The notes beneath the pieces are model-generated. The model saw nothing but the letters and a program-made list of their open reading frames with translations, was not told the DNA's origin and ran no database searches. The position numbers were made by a program, and so were the translations under genes. Of a DNA stretch of 64,000 bases, positions 36,167-46,171 are shown piece by piece (position 1 is the first letter of the stretch; every line of letters begins with the position of its first letter). The DNA lies in contig NZ_AWXE01000004.1 in the NCBI RefSeq assembly GCF_000469155.1, positions 558,001 to 622,000 of the forward strand. Reading direction: 5' to 3'. Source of the stretch: Candidatus Micropelagos thuwalensis (lineage in GTDB: Bacteria > Pseudomonadota > Alphaproteobacteria > RS24).

Positions 36167-37242
36167 TGAAATTAAAAGCACATCAGGTCGATGGGTTTAT
36201 AAAGTCACCGGACCCCAATATCTTGCTGGTTCTGGTCTATGGGAGTGACCTCGGCATGATCCGTGAACACGCCAGAGTGCTTGCAAATTTTGCCTTAGGC
36301 GGCGGGAGGCAGGATGGCGACACAATGGAACGTGTTGACGTTGACGCCGCCACACTCACGCGTAACCCGGGACTTTTACACGACGAGGCAGCCTCTCTCT
36401 CTATGTTTGCGGACCCTGACAACAAAAGCCGTCGTGTTGTTATGGTGCGCACGACTGGTGACCAGATTGCACAAATTATTAAGGACTATCTCGCCGACCC
36501 AGTCCCAGAGGCACTCGTAATTATTGAGGCTGGCAAACTGACGCCCGCTTCTAAGCTTCGTAAAATCGTGGAGAGCGACAAAAAAGCTATGGCCCTACCG
36601 TGCTTTGAAGATGACCCAGGAACCATTCAACGGTTGGCGCGCGAATGGCTAGAAGCCGAGGGATTTCGTATAGAGGCCGCCGCGATGGATCGTCTCAGCC
36701 AAAGGCTAGGCGCTGATCGAGGTGTCACAAGGCAGGAGCTTGAAAGGCTTGCCCTTTATGCAGGCCCCCGTGGTTCTGAAAAAAGAGACGGACGCGACAT
36801 TGTTATGATTACACTGGATGATGTGGAGCAAATGATTGGGGATGGGGCTGTTGCATCTTTGGAAAATGTGATTGATGCCATTGCCTGCGGGGTGTTGGAT
36901 GATGCCGACCAAGCTCTGACCCGCTTATCTTTAGCGGGAACCCCTGCAACTGCGGTGCTTAACCGGTTGCGCGCACATTTTCAAAATCTACATCTGACAC
37001 AGGGTCATATAGAAAATGGCATGTCACGAAAGGAGGCATTAAGGTTAGCCTTTCGCCCCCCCCTTCATTTTAAAAGAGTGTCGGTAGTTGAACGCCAAGT
37101 CAATCTTTGGTCAAAAGCGAAAGTTTCTACGGCGTTAAGTATAATCCACGAAACAGAAGCAAATTGCCGAGAAACAGGAAGTCCAGATGTGACTTTGGCG
37201 GCCTATACGATGTTAAGGCTCGCACGGGCGGCAAAAAGATAA
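36166..37242 (+). CDS. holA: DNA polymerase III subunit delta
   Basis: A 358-residue clamp-loader delta subunit, normal length. It begins MKLKAHQVDGFIKSPDPNILLVLVYGSDLGMIREHA, typical of alphaproteobacterial HolA, and has the C-terminal collar-type helices (AGTPATAVLNRLRAHFQ). Delta opens the sliding clamp during loading. Coupled to lptE by TAATG overlap. It converges with parB; the two stops are six bases apart and lie beside a shared hairpin. Confidence 0.93.
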   Translation: MKLKAHQVDGFIKSPDPNILLVLVYGSDLGMIREHARVLANFALGGGRQDGDTMERVDVDAATLTRNPGLLHDEAASLSMFADPDNKSRRVVMVRTTGDQIAQIIKDYLADPVPEALVIIEAGKLTPASKLRKIVESDKKAMALPCFEDDPGTIQRLAREWLEAEGFRIEAAAMDRLSQRLGADRGVTRQELERLALYAGPRGSEKRDGRDIVMITLDDVEQMIGDGAVASLENVIDAIACGVLDDADQALTRLSLAGTPATAVLNRLRAHFQNLHLTQGHIENGMSRKEALRLAFRPPLHFKRVSVVERQVNLWSKAKVSTALSIIHETEANCRETGSPDVTLAAYTMLRLARAAKR

Positions 37243-37243
37243 A

Positions 37244-37259
37244 CATCCTCAAGAGGATG
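37244..37259 (-). terminator. Hairpin between holA and parB ends
   Basis: CATCCTCAAGAGGATG is a perfect palindrome covering the parB stop codon. On the minus strand it is followed by TTTATCTTTTT, so it may terminate the parA-parB transcript. The stem is short and the loop small. Confidence 0.45.
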
Positions 37260-38184
37260 CCATGAGACGCCTTACAACCTCATCAAGTTGTTCGAGGGTT
37301 TTGTATGAAACACGAACATGACCCCCGTCTTTTTCATGCTGAATTGCAACGCTTAGGCCCAGATTGTCAGCAATTGACTTCTCCAGCGCCCGCGTATCTG
37401 TATCTTTTTCAGCAGGTTTCTTTGACTTAGACCCACCTTTGCTGGGCTTTTTATCTGCGACAAGCTTCTCAACGTCGCGCACACTGAGGCCTTGCTTGAC
37501 AATATCAGAGGCCAAGCGGTCAGCACTTGGATGCCCCAAAAGTGCCCGGGCATGCCCGGCAGAGAGTTGCCCGGCTACCAGATATTCGCGCACCTTATTG
37601 GTCGCACCAACTAACCGGAGCGTATTGGCAATGTGACTTCTGCTTTTGCCGAGCGTTTTTGCCAGCACCTCTTGCGTGTAACTAAATTCATCAATCAATC
37701 TCTGAAAGCCTTCGGCCTCTTCAATCGGACTTAAATCAGACCGTTGAACATTTTCAATAATACCTATTTGCAGAGCTTCGTTATCGGTCATATCCCGCAC
37801 GATAACGGGAACATCGTGAAGCTGCGCAATTTGCGCGGCACGCCAGCGTCGTTCACCAGCAACAATCTCATATGGGGATTTTGCGCCACCGTCGGGATTA
37901 GGGCGGGCCAAAATTGGCTGCAATATGCCCTTTTCACGAATAGAGTTGGCCAGTTCCCTTAAGGCCCCTTTATCAAATTCGCGCCGCGGTTGGAATTTAC
38001 CCGGGACAAGCTTTTCGACACCTAGAGTACGAAGCCCCTGAGAAGAAGACTCTTCAGATGAAAGGGTGGAGGTTTTTTTGGATTTTTCTTTGGTGGGCGC
38101 TTTGGCATCTGCCGACAGCCCGATATCCACATCACCGATAAGCGCTGACAAGCCACGCCCAAGACCTCTCTTTTTATCCGCCAT
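37249..38184 (-). CDS. parB: Chromosome partitioning protein ParB
   Basis: A 311-residue ParB/Spo0J protein. The N-terminal KKRGLGRGLSALIGD interacts with ParA. The CTP-binding/hydrolysis region holds PRREFDKGALRELANSI and GERRWRAAQIAQ. The helix-turn-helix is SYTQEVLAKTLGKSRSHIANTLRL, followed by GHARALLGH and a C-terminal dimer domain. It loads on parS and spreads as a CTP clamp. The ATG at 38184 is preceded by GGGGAG and overlaps the end of parA by 11 bases. Confidence 0.97.
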   Translation of the reverse strand: MADKKRGLGRGLSALIGDVDIGLSADAKAPTKEKSKKTSTLSSEESSSQGLRTLGVEKLVPGKFQPRREFDKGALRELANSIREKGILQPILARPNPDGGAKSPYEIVAGERRWRAAQIAQLHDVPVIVRDMTDNEALQIGIIENVQRSDLSPIEEAEGFQRLIDEFSYTQEVLAKTLGKSRSHIANTLRLVGATNKVREYLVAGQLSAGHARALLGHPSADRLASDIVKQGLSVRDVEKLVADKKPSKGGSKSKKPAEKDTDTRALEKSIADNLGLSVAIQHEKDGGHVRVSYKTLEQLDEVVRRLMASS

Positions 38185-39058
38185 GATTTTCTCCCCTTTC
38201 AATCGCCCCTTCAGCAGCTATTAACTCATCATTAAGCTGTCTTTCGCGCTGAATAAGCTCGGAAGCCAGTCGCATATAGGCCTGGCTTCCTGCACATTTA
38301 TGATCGTAAAGAAGCGCCGGCTGCCCGAAGGAAGGCGCCTCTGAAATACGCACATTTCTGGGTATTACAGTCTTATAGACACGTTCACCGAGATGCGTGC
38401 GCACATCTTCCTCAACCTGGCCGGAAAGATTGTTGCGCGGATCATACATGGTCAGAACCACGCCTTGAATCTCTAAGCCAGGATTTAGCGCTGTGCGCAC
38501 CTGTTCAATTGTTTTGAGTAGCTGGCTCAGCCCCTCAAGCGCAAAAAACTCACATTGCATCGGCACTAACACGGCATTTGCCGCGGTCATAGCGTTGAGC
38601 GTTAACATGTTAAGCGATGGGGGGCAGTCAATCAGCACATAATTATAGCCAACCGTGCAAGCCTCAAGCGCCTCTTTCAAACGGTGCAAACGCCGCGGAT
38701 TGTCCGCTAAAGCCACCTCAATCCCCAACAAATCCATGCTGGATGCGATAAGGTCACAATTCGGGACAACGGTTTTCGCAACAGCATTACCTAAATCCGT
38801 TTCGTCAAGCAACAGTTCATAGGCCGAGGCCTCGCGGTCTGTCGGATTTACACCCAATCCGGTGCTCGCATTGCCCTGCGGATCAAGGTCTATTAATAAA
38901 ACGCGCTCACCAATTGCGGCCAAAGCCGTGCCGAGGTTAATCGTTGTGGTTGTCTTGCCGACACCCCCCTTTTGGTTCGCCACCGCCAAAATGCGCGGCG
39001 AGGAAGATGCGGCTGGATCTGAAGCTATGGATTGTGAAGAAACCGGCTGAGCTGACAA
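38174..39058 (-). CDS. parA: Chromosome partitioning ATPase ParA
   Basis: A 294-residue deviant-Walker ATPase. NQKGGVGKTTTTINL (28-42) is the deviant P-loop with signature Lys30, LLIDLDPQGNASTG is the A' motif, and VLIDCPPSLN is Walker B. It binds DNA nonspecifically and drives ParB/parS segregation after replication. An extra N-terminal tail of about 20 Ser/Ala-rich residues precedes the fold. Coupled to parB by overlap; rsmG lies 80 bases upstream. Confidence 0.97.
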   Translation of the reverse strand: MSAQPVSSQSIASDPAASSSPRILAVANQKGGVGKTTTTINLGTALAAIGERVLLIDLDPQGNASTGLGVNPTDREASAYELLLDETDLGNAVAKTVVPNCDLIASSMDLLGIEVALADNPRRLHRLKEALEACTVGYNYVLIDCPPSLNMLTLNAMTAANAVLVPMQCEFFALEGLSQLLKTIEQVRTALNPGLEIQGVVLTMYDPRNNLSGQVEEDVRTHLGERVYKTVIPRNVRISEAPSFGQPALLYDHKCAGSQAYMRLASELIQRERQLNDELIAAEGAIERGENHGG

Positions 39059-39138
39059 AATTTATTCCTCGTTATTGAATCTATTTATATACTGACTAAA
39101 TCAACAAAACTGCGTCTTAGAAACGAAAATGCGGCAAA

Positions 39139-39819
39139 CTAACGCAAACCAGATTGTCGCAATTTAGGTTGACGACAAATCAAGATTTTAGCCTCCTCAT
39201 CCGTCTTACTGGGGACAACCTCAACATCCATATTCCACGAAACCTCGCTCGCCGTCAATTCCTCTTGCCACCCGCGCCCCTTCATAAAGAGGCCTATTGT
39301 GTGGATATCAAAGTATGGCAGAGACATTAAAAGGAGCCTATCCAGCGGCGCAAGTGCGCGGGCGCTAATCACATCTATCTCGGCAAAGATGTCGGGGTTT
39401 TGCTGGCTAATTTCTTCAATTCGACCCTCATGCACCACGGCCGGCGCACCCGTCTCCCTAATAACGGTTTTCAGAAACTCACACTTCCTGCCATCACTTT
39501 CAAGTAAATGCACGGCCCCGCCATCTGTCGCAGGCCGCGACGCCCATATCAGAGCAATCACAAGGCCAGGGAATCCGCCGCCGCTCCCGAGATCCACCCA
39601 CCTCCGCGCCAAAGGGGGTGCAAGGGCCACAAGCTGAGCCGAGTCCGCCACATGCCGCGTCCAAAACTGATGAAGCGTGGCAGGCCCAACAAGGTTAATG
39701 GAACTCTGCCATTTCCCTAAAAGAGACTGATATATCTCTAACCGGTCAATTGTTTCACGTGAAACACCAAAGGCCTGGATGAGATTTTCAATATCCGGGT
39801 TGATATCGGCCTCACGCAT
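39139..39819 (-). CDS. rsmG: 16S rRNA (guanine-N7) methyltransferase RsmG
   Basis: A 226-residue GidB/RsmG enzyme that methylates G527 of 16S rRNA with AdoMet. The SAM-binding loop is [24 protein letters not shown] and [12 protein letters not shown] are the family's RNA-side motifs. The ATG at 39819 is chosen because GGAGGAGG lies three bases upstream and it overlaps the mnmG stop by 8 bases. Codons 18-23 (GVSRET) contain a perfect parS site. Confidence 0.95.
   Translation of the reverse strand: MREADINPDIENLIQAFGVSRETIDRLEIYQSLLGKWQSSINLVGPATLHQFWTRHVADSAQLVALAPPLARRWVDLGSGGGFPGLVIALIWASRPATDGGAVHLLESDGRKCEFLKTVIRETGAPAVVHEGRIEEISQQNPDIFAEIDVISARALAPLDRLLLMSLPYFDIHTIGLFMKGRGWQEELTASEVSWNMDVEVVPSKTDEEAKILICRQPKLRQSGLR
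39751..39766. other. parS site inside rsmG
   Basis: TGTTTCACGTGAAACA, the exact 16-base palindromic bacterial parS consensus, within the rsmG coding sequence, 0.7 kb from parA. It is the ParB loading site for chromosome segregation. Confidence 0.95.
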
Positions 39820-41713
39820 CCGCCTCCTCCGGCGCATGCTTAGGTTTAGAGGTCGCTGTGTCGCGCTTGGCAAGGTGCAACAAAAGCGTTAGGGCAGCTG
39901 GGGTTATCCCATCAACACGCGCCGCCTGCCCCAGAGTGGCTGGGCGGGCCGCGGCAAGTTTTTGCCGCACCTCGTTGGACATTCCCTCAAGGGACAAGAA
40001 ATCCATATTGTCAGGAAGGCGGAGCCTTTCATCGCGCCTAAAGGCTGCGATGTCGGCCTTCTGCCTATCAAGATAACCGGCATATTGCGCGTCAGTTTCA
40101 ATTTGCTGACGTATGGCGGGCGCCCAGCCGGACATTTCCGGCCATATCGCCTGCAGTTGCGCCCACTCAATATCCGGATGTGCCAGCAAATCCGTTATGC
40201 TTCGGCGAATACCGTCCGCATTCACCGGCAGCCCATGCTTCTGAGCCTCACTGGGGGTCATGTTTGTTTCCGCCGCAAAGTTTCTCGCGGAGGCCAGGGC
40301 GTCCCTCTTTTCTTCCCAAGCCGCCTGTCTATTAGCGCCGACACAGCCAAGGGCAATGCCCACCGGCGTAAGCCTTTGGTCAGCATTATCCGCACGTAAA
40401 GAAAGTCTGTACTCTGCGCGCGCTGTAAACATGCGATATGGCTCGCTGACGCCCTTGGTGACGAGATCATCAATCATCACGCCAATATAAGCATCGGCAC
40501 GATCCAGGACGAAAGTATCGCCACCCCCGGCCTTCCGCGCAGCGTTCAACCCAGCAACAAGACCTTGGCCCGCAGCCTCCTCATAGCCGGTTGTCCCGTT
40601 AATCTGTCCGGCAAGATACAGGCCGGGAAGGCTTTTTGTTTCTAGGCTAGGGAGCAACTCGCGTGGATCAATATAGTCATATTCAATGGCATAGCCCGGG
40701 CGGATAATAGCGACATCCTCCAGCCCCGGAATGGTTCGCACAAACGCCTCTTGAACATTTTCTGGCAGGGCTGTCGAAATCCCGTTCGGATAAACCGTGT
40801 GATCATCAAGACCCTCTGGCTCAAGAAAAATCTGATGTCTGCCACGATCTGCAAAGCGATGAATCTTGTCCTCCAGAGAAGGGCAATATCGCGGCCCGAC
40901 TCCATCAATCTGACCAGAGAAAACCGGCGACTTTTTTAAATTATCGGCGACAATCTGATGTGTTTCAGGTGTCGTGCCAGTAATATGGCAGATGGTTTGG
41001 GGTGTCGTTATACGTTCCGTTAGAAATGAAAAAGGCTCGGGCGGCATATCACCCGGCTGAGGCTCACACTTATCATAGTTGATTGTTCTACCATCCAATC
41101 GGGCGGGCGTGCCGGTTTTCAGGCGCCCCATTTTAAACCCATGAGCATAAAGACGCTCGGAAAGTTTCTTTGCCGGAGCCTCGTCATGTCGACCCGCTGG
41201 AATACGCTTCTCACCAATATGAATGAGGCCGTCTAAAAAAGTTCCCGTGGTCAGCACGACAGCAGGGGCCAAAAAGCGTCGCCCATCCTCACACACAACA
41301 CCACCAACATGACCGTTCACCGCAATGATGTCAGCGGCGGCGGCGGCCACAACCTCAAGCCCGTCAATCAACGCCAGCTCAGCTTGCATTGCCTCTCTGT
41401 AAAGCTTTCTGTCGGCCTGCGCGCGTGGGCCACGCACTGCAGGCCCCTTTCGACGATTCAACACACGAAACTGAATACCCCCACGGTCAGCAACGCGGGC
41501 CATTAAACCATCCATCGCATCAATCTCGCGCACTAAATGCCCCTTGCCCACGCCCCCTATGGCAGGGTTACAAGACATCTCCCCAATGGTTTCAAGCTTA
41601 TGCGTGACAAGAAGTGTTTGTGCGCCCAGACGTGCAGACGCAGCCGCAGCCTCGCAGCCCGCATGACCGCCGCCGATCACAATAACATCGTATTTTTCCT
41701 GAACCATGTTCAT
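39812..41713 (-). CDS. mnmG: tRNA uridine-5-carboxymethylaminomethyl synthase MnmG
   Basis: A 633-residue FAD enzyme. [12 protein letters not shown] is the dinucleotide fold, followed by [26 protein letters not shown] and [12 protein letters not shown], both GidA signatures. The C-terminal [17 protein letters not shown] binds MnmE. With MnmE it modifies the wobble uridine of several tRNAs. All landmarks are intact and the length is normal. Its stop overlaps rsmG; a parS site lies between it and mnmE. Confidence 0.97.
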   Translation of the reverse strand: MNMVQEKYDVIVIGGGHAGCEAAAASARLGAQTLLVTHKLETIGEMSCNPAIGGVGKGHLVREIDAMDGLMARVADRGGIQFRVLNRRKGPAVRGPRAQADRKLYREAMQAELALIDGLEVVAAAAADIIAVNGHVGGVVCEDGRRFLAPAVVLTTGTFLDGLIHIGEKRIPAGRHDEAPAKKLSERLYAHGFKMGRLKTGTPARLDGRTINYDKCEPQPGDMPPEPFSFLTERITTPQTICHITGTTPETHQIVADNLKKSPVFSGQIDGVGPRYCPSLEDKIHRFADRGRHQIFLEPEGLDDHTVYPNGISTALPENVQEAFVRTIPGLEDVAIIRPGYAIEYDYIDPRELLPSLETKSLPGLYLAGQINGTTGYEEAAGQGLVAGLNAARKAGGGDTFVLDRADAYIGVMIDDLVTKGVSEPYRMFTARAEYRLSLRADNADQRLTPVGIALGCVGANRQAAWEEKRDALASARNFAAETNMTPSEAQKHGLPVNADGIRRSITDLLAHPDIEWAQLQAIWPEMSGWAPAIRQQIETDAQYAGYLDRQKADIAAFRRDERLRLPDNMDFLSLEGMSNEVRQKLAAARPATLGQAARVDGITPAALTLLLHLAKRDTATSKPKHAPEEADA

Positions 41714-41750
41714 GCGCCGTTTTTATACAAACCCAAGCCCCTCGGCAAGA

Positions 41751-41766
41751 TGTTTCACGTGAAACA
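41751..41766. other. parS site between mnmG and mnmE
   Basis: A second perfect copy of TGTTTCACGTGAAACA, 38 bases upstream of the mnmG start in the gap to mnmE. Exactly 2.0 kb separates it from the copy in rsmG. Confidence 0.95.
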
Positions 41767-41790
41767 ATCCAAGCCAAACGGAGGAGCCAT

Positions 41791-43131
41791 CTACTTTCCT
41801 ATGCAAAAATCCCGAAAAACAACATCCAAAAGACTTTCAACATCCACTGCGCCAGTTATGCGCCCAATTTCGCGCATAGCGAGCCTCAAGTCCTCAGCCA
41901 CCAGCTCTAGCTCCATGCCTGACTCGGCGCGCTCAAGGCCACGACTCAGAGCAACACTTGCCGCCTGAAGTGCTATTCGATGACGCGTTCGTGTTAACGC
42001 TGGTCGCTCTGCCAGTCCAAAGTTTTGCTGAACTCTTGCATTAAGAGCTTGTATAAAGGCCGGCATGCCAGCACCAGTTTCTGCAGAAACGCCGAAAAAA
42101 TCATCTTCATGAATATTTGGGGGGCGTGTGGTTTCACCAATATCCTGCTTATTGGCAACATATATATCTCCAGCCTGAAAACTTGCCTTATCAGTATTAA
42201 CCCCATCAGAGCGAGGGGAATCGCCAAAGGCTGTAACATGAAGACGAATATCCGCCTCCGAAGCTCTTTTTAGTGCGCGGCGAACACCTTCCCTCTCAAT
42301 CTCGTCCCCAGCCTCACGAATACCGGCTGTGTCTGCGAGCACGGCTGGCACACCCCCAAGTGTTAAAGACACCTCAACTATATCTCTGGTTGTGCCAGCG
42401 CGCGCAGACACAATCGCCGCCTCGCGCCCCACCAGATAATTAAGCAGGCTGGACTTGCCAACATTCGGGGCGCCAATAATGGCAATCTCCACACCATGGC
42501 GAAGCGAGCGCCCCCTATCATCCCGAATATGGCTGGCAATCTCATCGTTAAGGGTTGCAACGTCGGCAAGTACCGCCTGACCAATACCGCCCGGCAAATC
42601 TTCATCAGCAAATTCAATATCAGCCTCCAAATGCGCCAGTGATGATGCCAGCTTTTGCCTCCAATTCTCATAAAGCGTGCCGAGAGCGCCCTGCATTTGT
42701 CGAAAAGCCTGCTTTTGTTGCGCCATTGTCTCGGAGTCAACCATATCTGCAACAGCCTCAGCTTGCGTGAGGTCCATACGTCCATTGAGAACAGCAAGTC
42801 GCGTAAACTCTCCGGGCTCTGCCGGCCTTAACCCCTCAAGCTGAGACAAAACCCCGAGCAAGCGGTCAACAATCGCAATGCCGCCATGAATATGCAGCTC
42901 AGCCATGTCTTCGCTCGTATAAGAGTGCGGCGCCTGAAAAAACAACACGAGGCCAGAGTCAATCGGATCGCCTGTCCCGGGGTCCGACAGAACTCTGAGC
43001 GCCGCTTGACGCGGCTGTGGCGCGAGCCTTCCCGTCAGCTTTTCTAGCGTGGCGGCGGTATGACTACCAGTGATGCGTATAATGGCAATCGCACCGCGCC
43101 CCGGCGGGGTGGATAAAGCATAAACAGTCAT
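41791..43131 (-). CDS. mnmE: tRNA modification GTPase MnmE
   Basis: A 446-residue GTPase: an N-terminal tetrahydrofolate-binding domain (ALSTPPGRGAIAIIRITG), helical domain, and inserted G domain with GAPNVGKSSLLN (G1), DTAGI (G3) and NKQD (G4). The C-terminal FCIGK carries the catalytic Cys motif (CIGK). It partners MnmG in wobble-uridine modification. Normal length. Confidence 0.97.
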   Translation of the reverse strand: MTVYALSTPPGRGAIAIIRITGSHTAATLEKLTGRLAPQPRQAALRVLSDPGTGDPIDSGLVLFFQAPHSYTSEDMAELHIHGGIAIVDRLLGVLSQLEGLRPAEPGEFTRLAVLNGRMDLTQAEAVADMVDSETMAQQKQAFRQMQGALGTLYENWRQKLASSLAHLEADIEFADEDLPGGIGQAVLADVATLNDEIASHIRDDRGRSLRHGVEIAIIGAPNVGKSSLLNYLVGREAAIVSARAGTTRDIVEVSLTLGGVPAVLADTAGIREAGDEIEREGVRRALKRASEADIRLHVTAFGDSPRSDGVNTDKASFQAGDIYVANKQDIGETTRPPNIHEDDFFGVSAETGAGMPAFIQALNARVQQNFGLAERPALTRTRHRIALQAASVALSRGLERAESGMELELVAEDLRLAMREIGRITGAVDVESLLDVVFRDFCIGK

Positions 43132-43217
43132 TCTTCACCCCCTTCATCTTATAAGGCGCGCGCTTGCTGAATCATCATGGGCGTATATGATGGTATTTCC
43201 TTCGTCAATAGATTTCA

Positions 43218-45416
43218 ATGAGCGTAGCCATGGCACAAGATCAGACACCCCCCAAGAAAGGTCTTGAAAACAGATTGGCAAACGAAACCAGCCCTTATTT
43301 ACTGCAACATAAAGACAATCCGGTGCATTGGCAGCCATGGGATGCCCAAGCACTGAAAATTGCAGAGGATTTGAAGAAGCCCATTTTGCTGTCTATCGGC
43401 TATTCAGCATGCCACTGGTGTCACGTTATGGCACATGAAAGCTTTGAAAATGAAAGCATCGCAGCTGTCATGAATGAACTCTTTGTCAACATTAAGGTGG
43501 ACAGAGAGGAGCGCCCCGATATTGATGATATCTATATGTCAGCCCTGCATATGATGGGCGAGCAGGGCGGCTGGCCCTTAACCATGTTTTTATTGCCAGA
43601 TGGCAGGCCATTTTGGGGGGGAACATATTTCCCGCCTACTGCAAAATATGGTCGAGCGGGCTTCCCTGACATCTGCCGGGAAATCGCCAGAATATGCCAA
43701 GACGAGTCTGAAAAGGTTCTGGATAATGCAAAAAAACTAACCGAAGCCCTGAACAACCAAAATAATGCCTCCTTCAAAACCGCGGGATTGGAGCAGCTTT
43801 CCCCTGATGTCCCGCTTGGGGTGCCGGAGGATTTGGCAAGCGAAGCCTCAGAGAATCTGGCCCGGCAAATTGACTTAACCTATGGGGGCATGCGGGGTGC
43901 GCCCAAATTTCCACAACCCCTCATATATGATCTGCTCTGGCAAGACTGGTTACGTAACGGGCGGGATGTTAGCCGAGAAGCCGTGTTAATAACCCTCAGC
44001 GGACTATGTCATGGTGGCATTTTCGATCATGTGCGCGGCGGGTTTTGTCGTTACTCCGTTGATGCCGAGTGGCTTGTGCCGCATTTTGAAAAAATGATTT
44101 ACGATAACGCCCTTTTACTGGACTTGATGGGGGGCGTTTGGAAATCAACGCATGACGAGGTGCCAAAAGATCGCATTGAAAAAACGGTCGGATGGCTTTT
44201 TAACGAAATGCTCATCACCACAACCAACAAAGCGCAGGGTAACAACATTGCTTTTGCCGCCAGCCTTGACGCCGACAGCGAAGGCGAAGAAGGCAAATAC
44301 TATGTTTGGACAACTACTGAGCTGGCATCTCTCTTAGGAGATAATTTTTCTGCCTTTGCCCGTGACTACCGCGTCACCGATGCAGGTAACTTTCCCGAAG
44401 GTGGTGACGTAAACATCCTAAATCGCTTGCCGCCCTCGCTTAACAATGACAATTTCGAAGAGGAAGCTCAGCATGCACAATCACTTGATATTTTGGCGCG
44501 TGCACAAAACCTTCGAACCCCACCCGGGCGCGATGATAAAATCTTGGCCGATTGGAACGGATTGGTGATTGCTGCACTGGCGCGGCTGGCGCCTATTTTT
44601 CAAAACAAAAACTGGCTGGACAAAGCTGAAGAGGCTTTTGAGGGCATCCTTCATATCATGTCTTACGAAGATGCAGGATTTATAAAGCTTGCCCACGCCG
44701 CCCGCAAGGACAGCCGGCTTAATGTAAGCATGGCAGAAGATTATGCCAATATGGCGGATGCCGCGCTGGCTCTTTTCAGCGCCACAGGCCGGGCAGATTA
44801 TTTATCAACCGCCGAAACCTTAATTAAAACACTTGAACATTTTTATGCAGATGGGCTTGGGGGCTTCTATATGACCGCATCGGGTGCTGAGGCGCTTATC
44901 GCCCGCCCCCATAATAGTTATGACGGCGCAACACCAAATGCTAACGGGACCATGGTTGATATATATCGGCGGCTTTCCATTTTTACCGGCGAGCAGGAAT
45001 ATCGCAACAAGCTGGAAGCTCTCATCAAAACCCAAGCGATTACAGCCATCAAGCATTATCCTCAAATGCCGCGCTATCTCACCGAAACAGAAAACACGCG
45101 CCACCAAGCCAGCTGTGTCATCATAGGTGACCCATCGGATGGTGGTTTTAAGCTGTTAATGGAAGCAGCGCACGCACACCCATGTCCGGGGCTGGTTGTA
45201 CATCCTGTTATACCGGGACAAAATCCACCATCTCATATTCCTTTGGATGGCACGACAAACATAAACAGCGCATCAAATAAAATGTCATTTGCCTTTGACC
45301 AACCCACAGCATATGTTTGTACGCATAATGCATGCTTACCGCCTGCTAAATCTGTTGAGGATTTAACAACACGATTGAACGGTTTTTTGCATGTAGCTGT
45401 TTTAAATATTGAGTAG
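43218..45416 (+). CDS. DUF255 thioredoxin-domain protein (YyaL/SPATA20-like)
   Basis: A 732-residue protein. The N-terminal thioredoxin-like DUF255 domain contains NETSPYLLQHKDNPVHWQPW, ACHWCHVMAHESFE (Cys65, Cys68) and VDREERPDID. The rest is an alpha/alpha barrel of the six-hairpin glycosidase or N-acylglucosamine epimerase type (for example GGIFDHVRGGFCRYSVDAEWLVPHFEKM). Function unknown; a cytoplasmic protein. It lies on the opposite strand to mnmE and rho, with the dienelactone hydrolase gene 20 bases downstream. Confidence 0.93.
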   Translation: MSVAMAQDQTPPKKGLENRLANETSPYLLQHKDNPVHWQPWDAQALKIAEDLKKPILLSIGYSACHWCHVMAHESFENESIAAVMNELFVNIKVDREERPDIDDIYMSALHMMGEQGGWPLTMFLLPDGRPFWGGTYFPPTAKYGRAGFPDICREIARICQDESEKVLDNAKKLTEALNNQNNASFKTAGLEQLSPDVPLGVPEDLASEASENLARQIDLTYGGMRGAPKFPQPLIYDLLWQDWLRNGRDVSREAVLITLSGLCHGGIFDHVRGGFCRYSVDAEWLVPHFEKMIYDNALLLDLMGGVWKSTHDEVPKDRIEKTVGWLFNEMLITTTNKAQGNNIAFAASLDADSEGEEGKYYVWTTTELASLLGDNFSAFARDYRVTDAGNFPEGGDVNILNRLPPSLNNDNFEEEAQHAQSLDILARAQNLRTPPGRDDKILADWNGLVIAALARLAPIFQNKNWLDKAEEAFEGILHIMSYEDAGFIKLAHAARKDSRLNVSMAEDYANMADAALALFSATGRADYLSTAETLIKTLEHFYADGLGGFYMTASGAEALIARPHNSYDGATPNANGTMVDIYRRLSIFTGEQEYRNKLEALIKTQAITAIKHYPQMPRYLTETENTRHQASCVIIGDPSDGGFKLLMEAAHAHPCPGLVVHPVIPGQNPPSHIPLDGTTNINSASNKMSFAFDQPTAYVCTHNACLPPAKSVEDLTTRLNGFLHVAVLNIE

Positions 45417-45436
45417 CACTGATAGGGGGAACACAA

Positions 45437-46135
45437 ATGACCGGAAACATGATTTCAGTTGAAACGTCTGGCGCATCAGGACAAATGGGTGCCTATATGG
45501 CAACACCTGATGGAGAGGGCGCACCCGGACTCGTGATTATTCAAGAGGTCTTTGGTGTTAATGATTTTATTCGCGCCACAGTTGAGGCATATGCCGCTAA
45601 AAGTTTTGTAACAGCGGCGCCCGACATTTTCTGGCGTCTCGAGCCGGGTGTCCAACTCAACCCCAATAAGGAAGAAGAGTTTAATCGCGGCATTGAGCTT
45701 ATGGGTCAGTTTGATCAACCAACCGGTATTGACGATATACAAGCCACCATCACCACACTTCGCAACCACCCCGCCTGTAACGGCAAGGTCGGTGTGCTGG
45801 GCTTTTGCCTTGGAGGTCGTCTGGCCTACATGGCCGCACTCGGCACAGACGCTGATGTTGCTGTCAGTTATTATGGCGTCGGCATTGAAACGATGCTCGA
45901 CCAAGCTGGAAATATAAAAATCCCAACACTTCTACACATTGCCGAAGATGATGGTTTTGTTCCACCAGAGGCCCAAGCGGCGATTAAAGACGGGCTAACA
46001 GCCGATAATTTTGATGTTCATATTTATCCGGGCGTTGACCACGGTTTTGCGCGCTTCACCGGCATGCATTATGACGAAGCGGCAGCCAATCTAGCCAATG
46101 AACGCTCACTGGCGCTGTTGAACAGCGCGCTTTAA
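45437..46135 (+). CDS. Dienelactone hydrolase family protein
   Basis: A 232-residue alpha/beta hydrolase of the DLH family. The Cys-His-Asp triad is visible: Cys124 in GFCLGG, Asp171/172 in AEDDGF and His202 in GVDHGFAR, with Glu37 in QEVFGV that orients the Cys. The positions match canonical DLH within one residue. Family members hydrolyse dienelactone in chloroaromatic breakdown, but many have other ester substrates; nothing nearby indicates which. Follows the DUF255 gene by 20 bases, with GGGGG before its ATG. Confidence 0.9.
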   Translation: MTGNMISVETSGASGQMGAYMATPDGEGAPGLVIIQEVFGVNDFIRATVEAYAAKSFVTAAPDIFWRLEPGVQLNPNKEEEFNRGIELMGQFDQPTGIDDIQATITTLRNHPACNGKVGVLGFCLGGRLAYMAALGTDADVAVSYYGVGIETMLDQAGNIKIPTLLHIAEDDGFVPPEAQAAIKDGLTADNFDVHIYPGVDHGFARFTGMHYDEAAANLANERSLALLNSAL

Positions 46136-46171
46136 ATTTCAGTTTATAAAGCTGGGTTTTGGGCCCAGTAA

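Noticed and set aside
39962-40399. Plus-strand open frame of 145 codons inside mnmG
   Set aside because: Antisense to a fully conserved mnmG; no independent support.
46151-46170. CTGGG/CCCAG hairpin between the dienelactone hydrolase and rho genes as a terminator
   Set aside because: The stem is only 5 bp and the T-rich tail is poor on both strands, so it is too weak to list as a feature.
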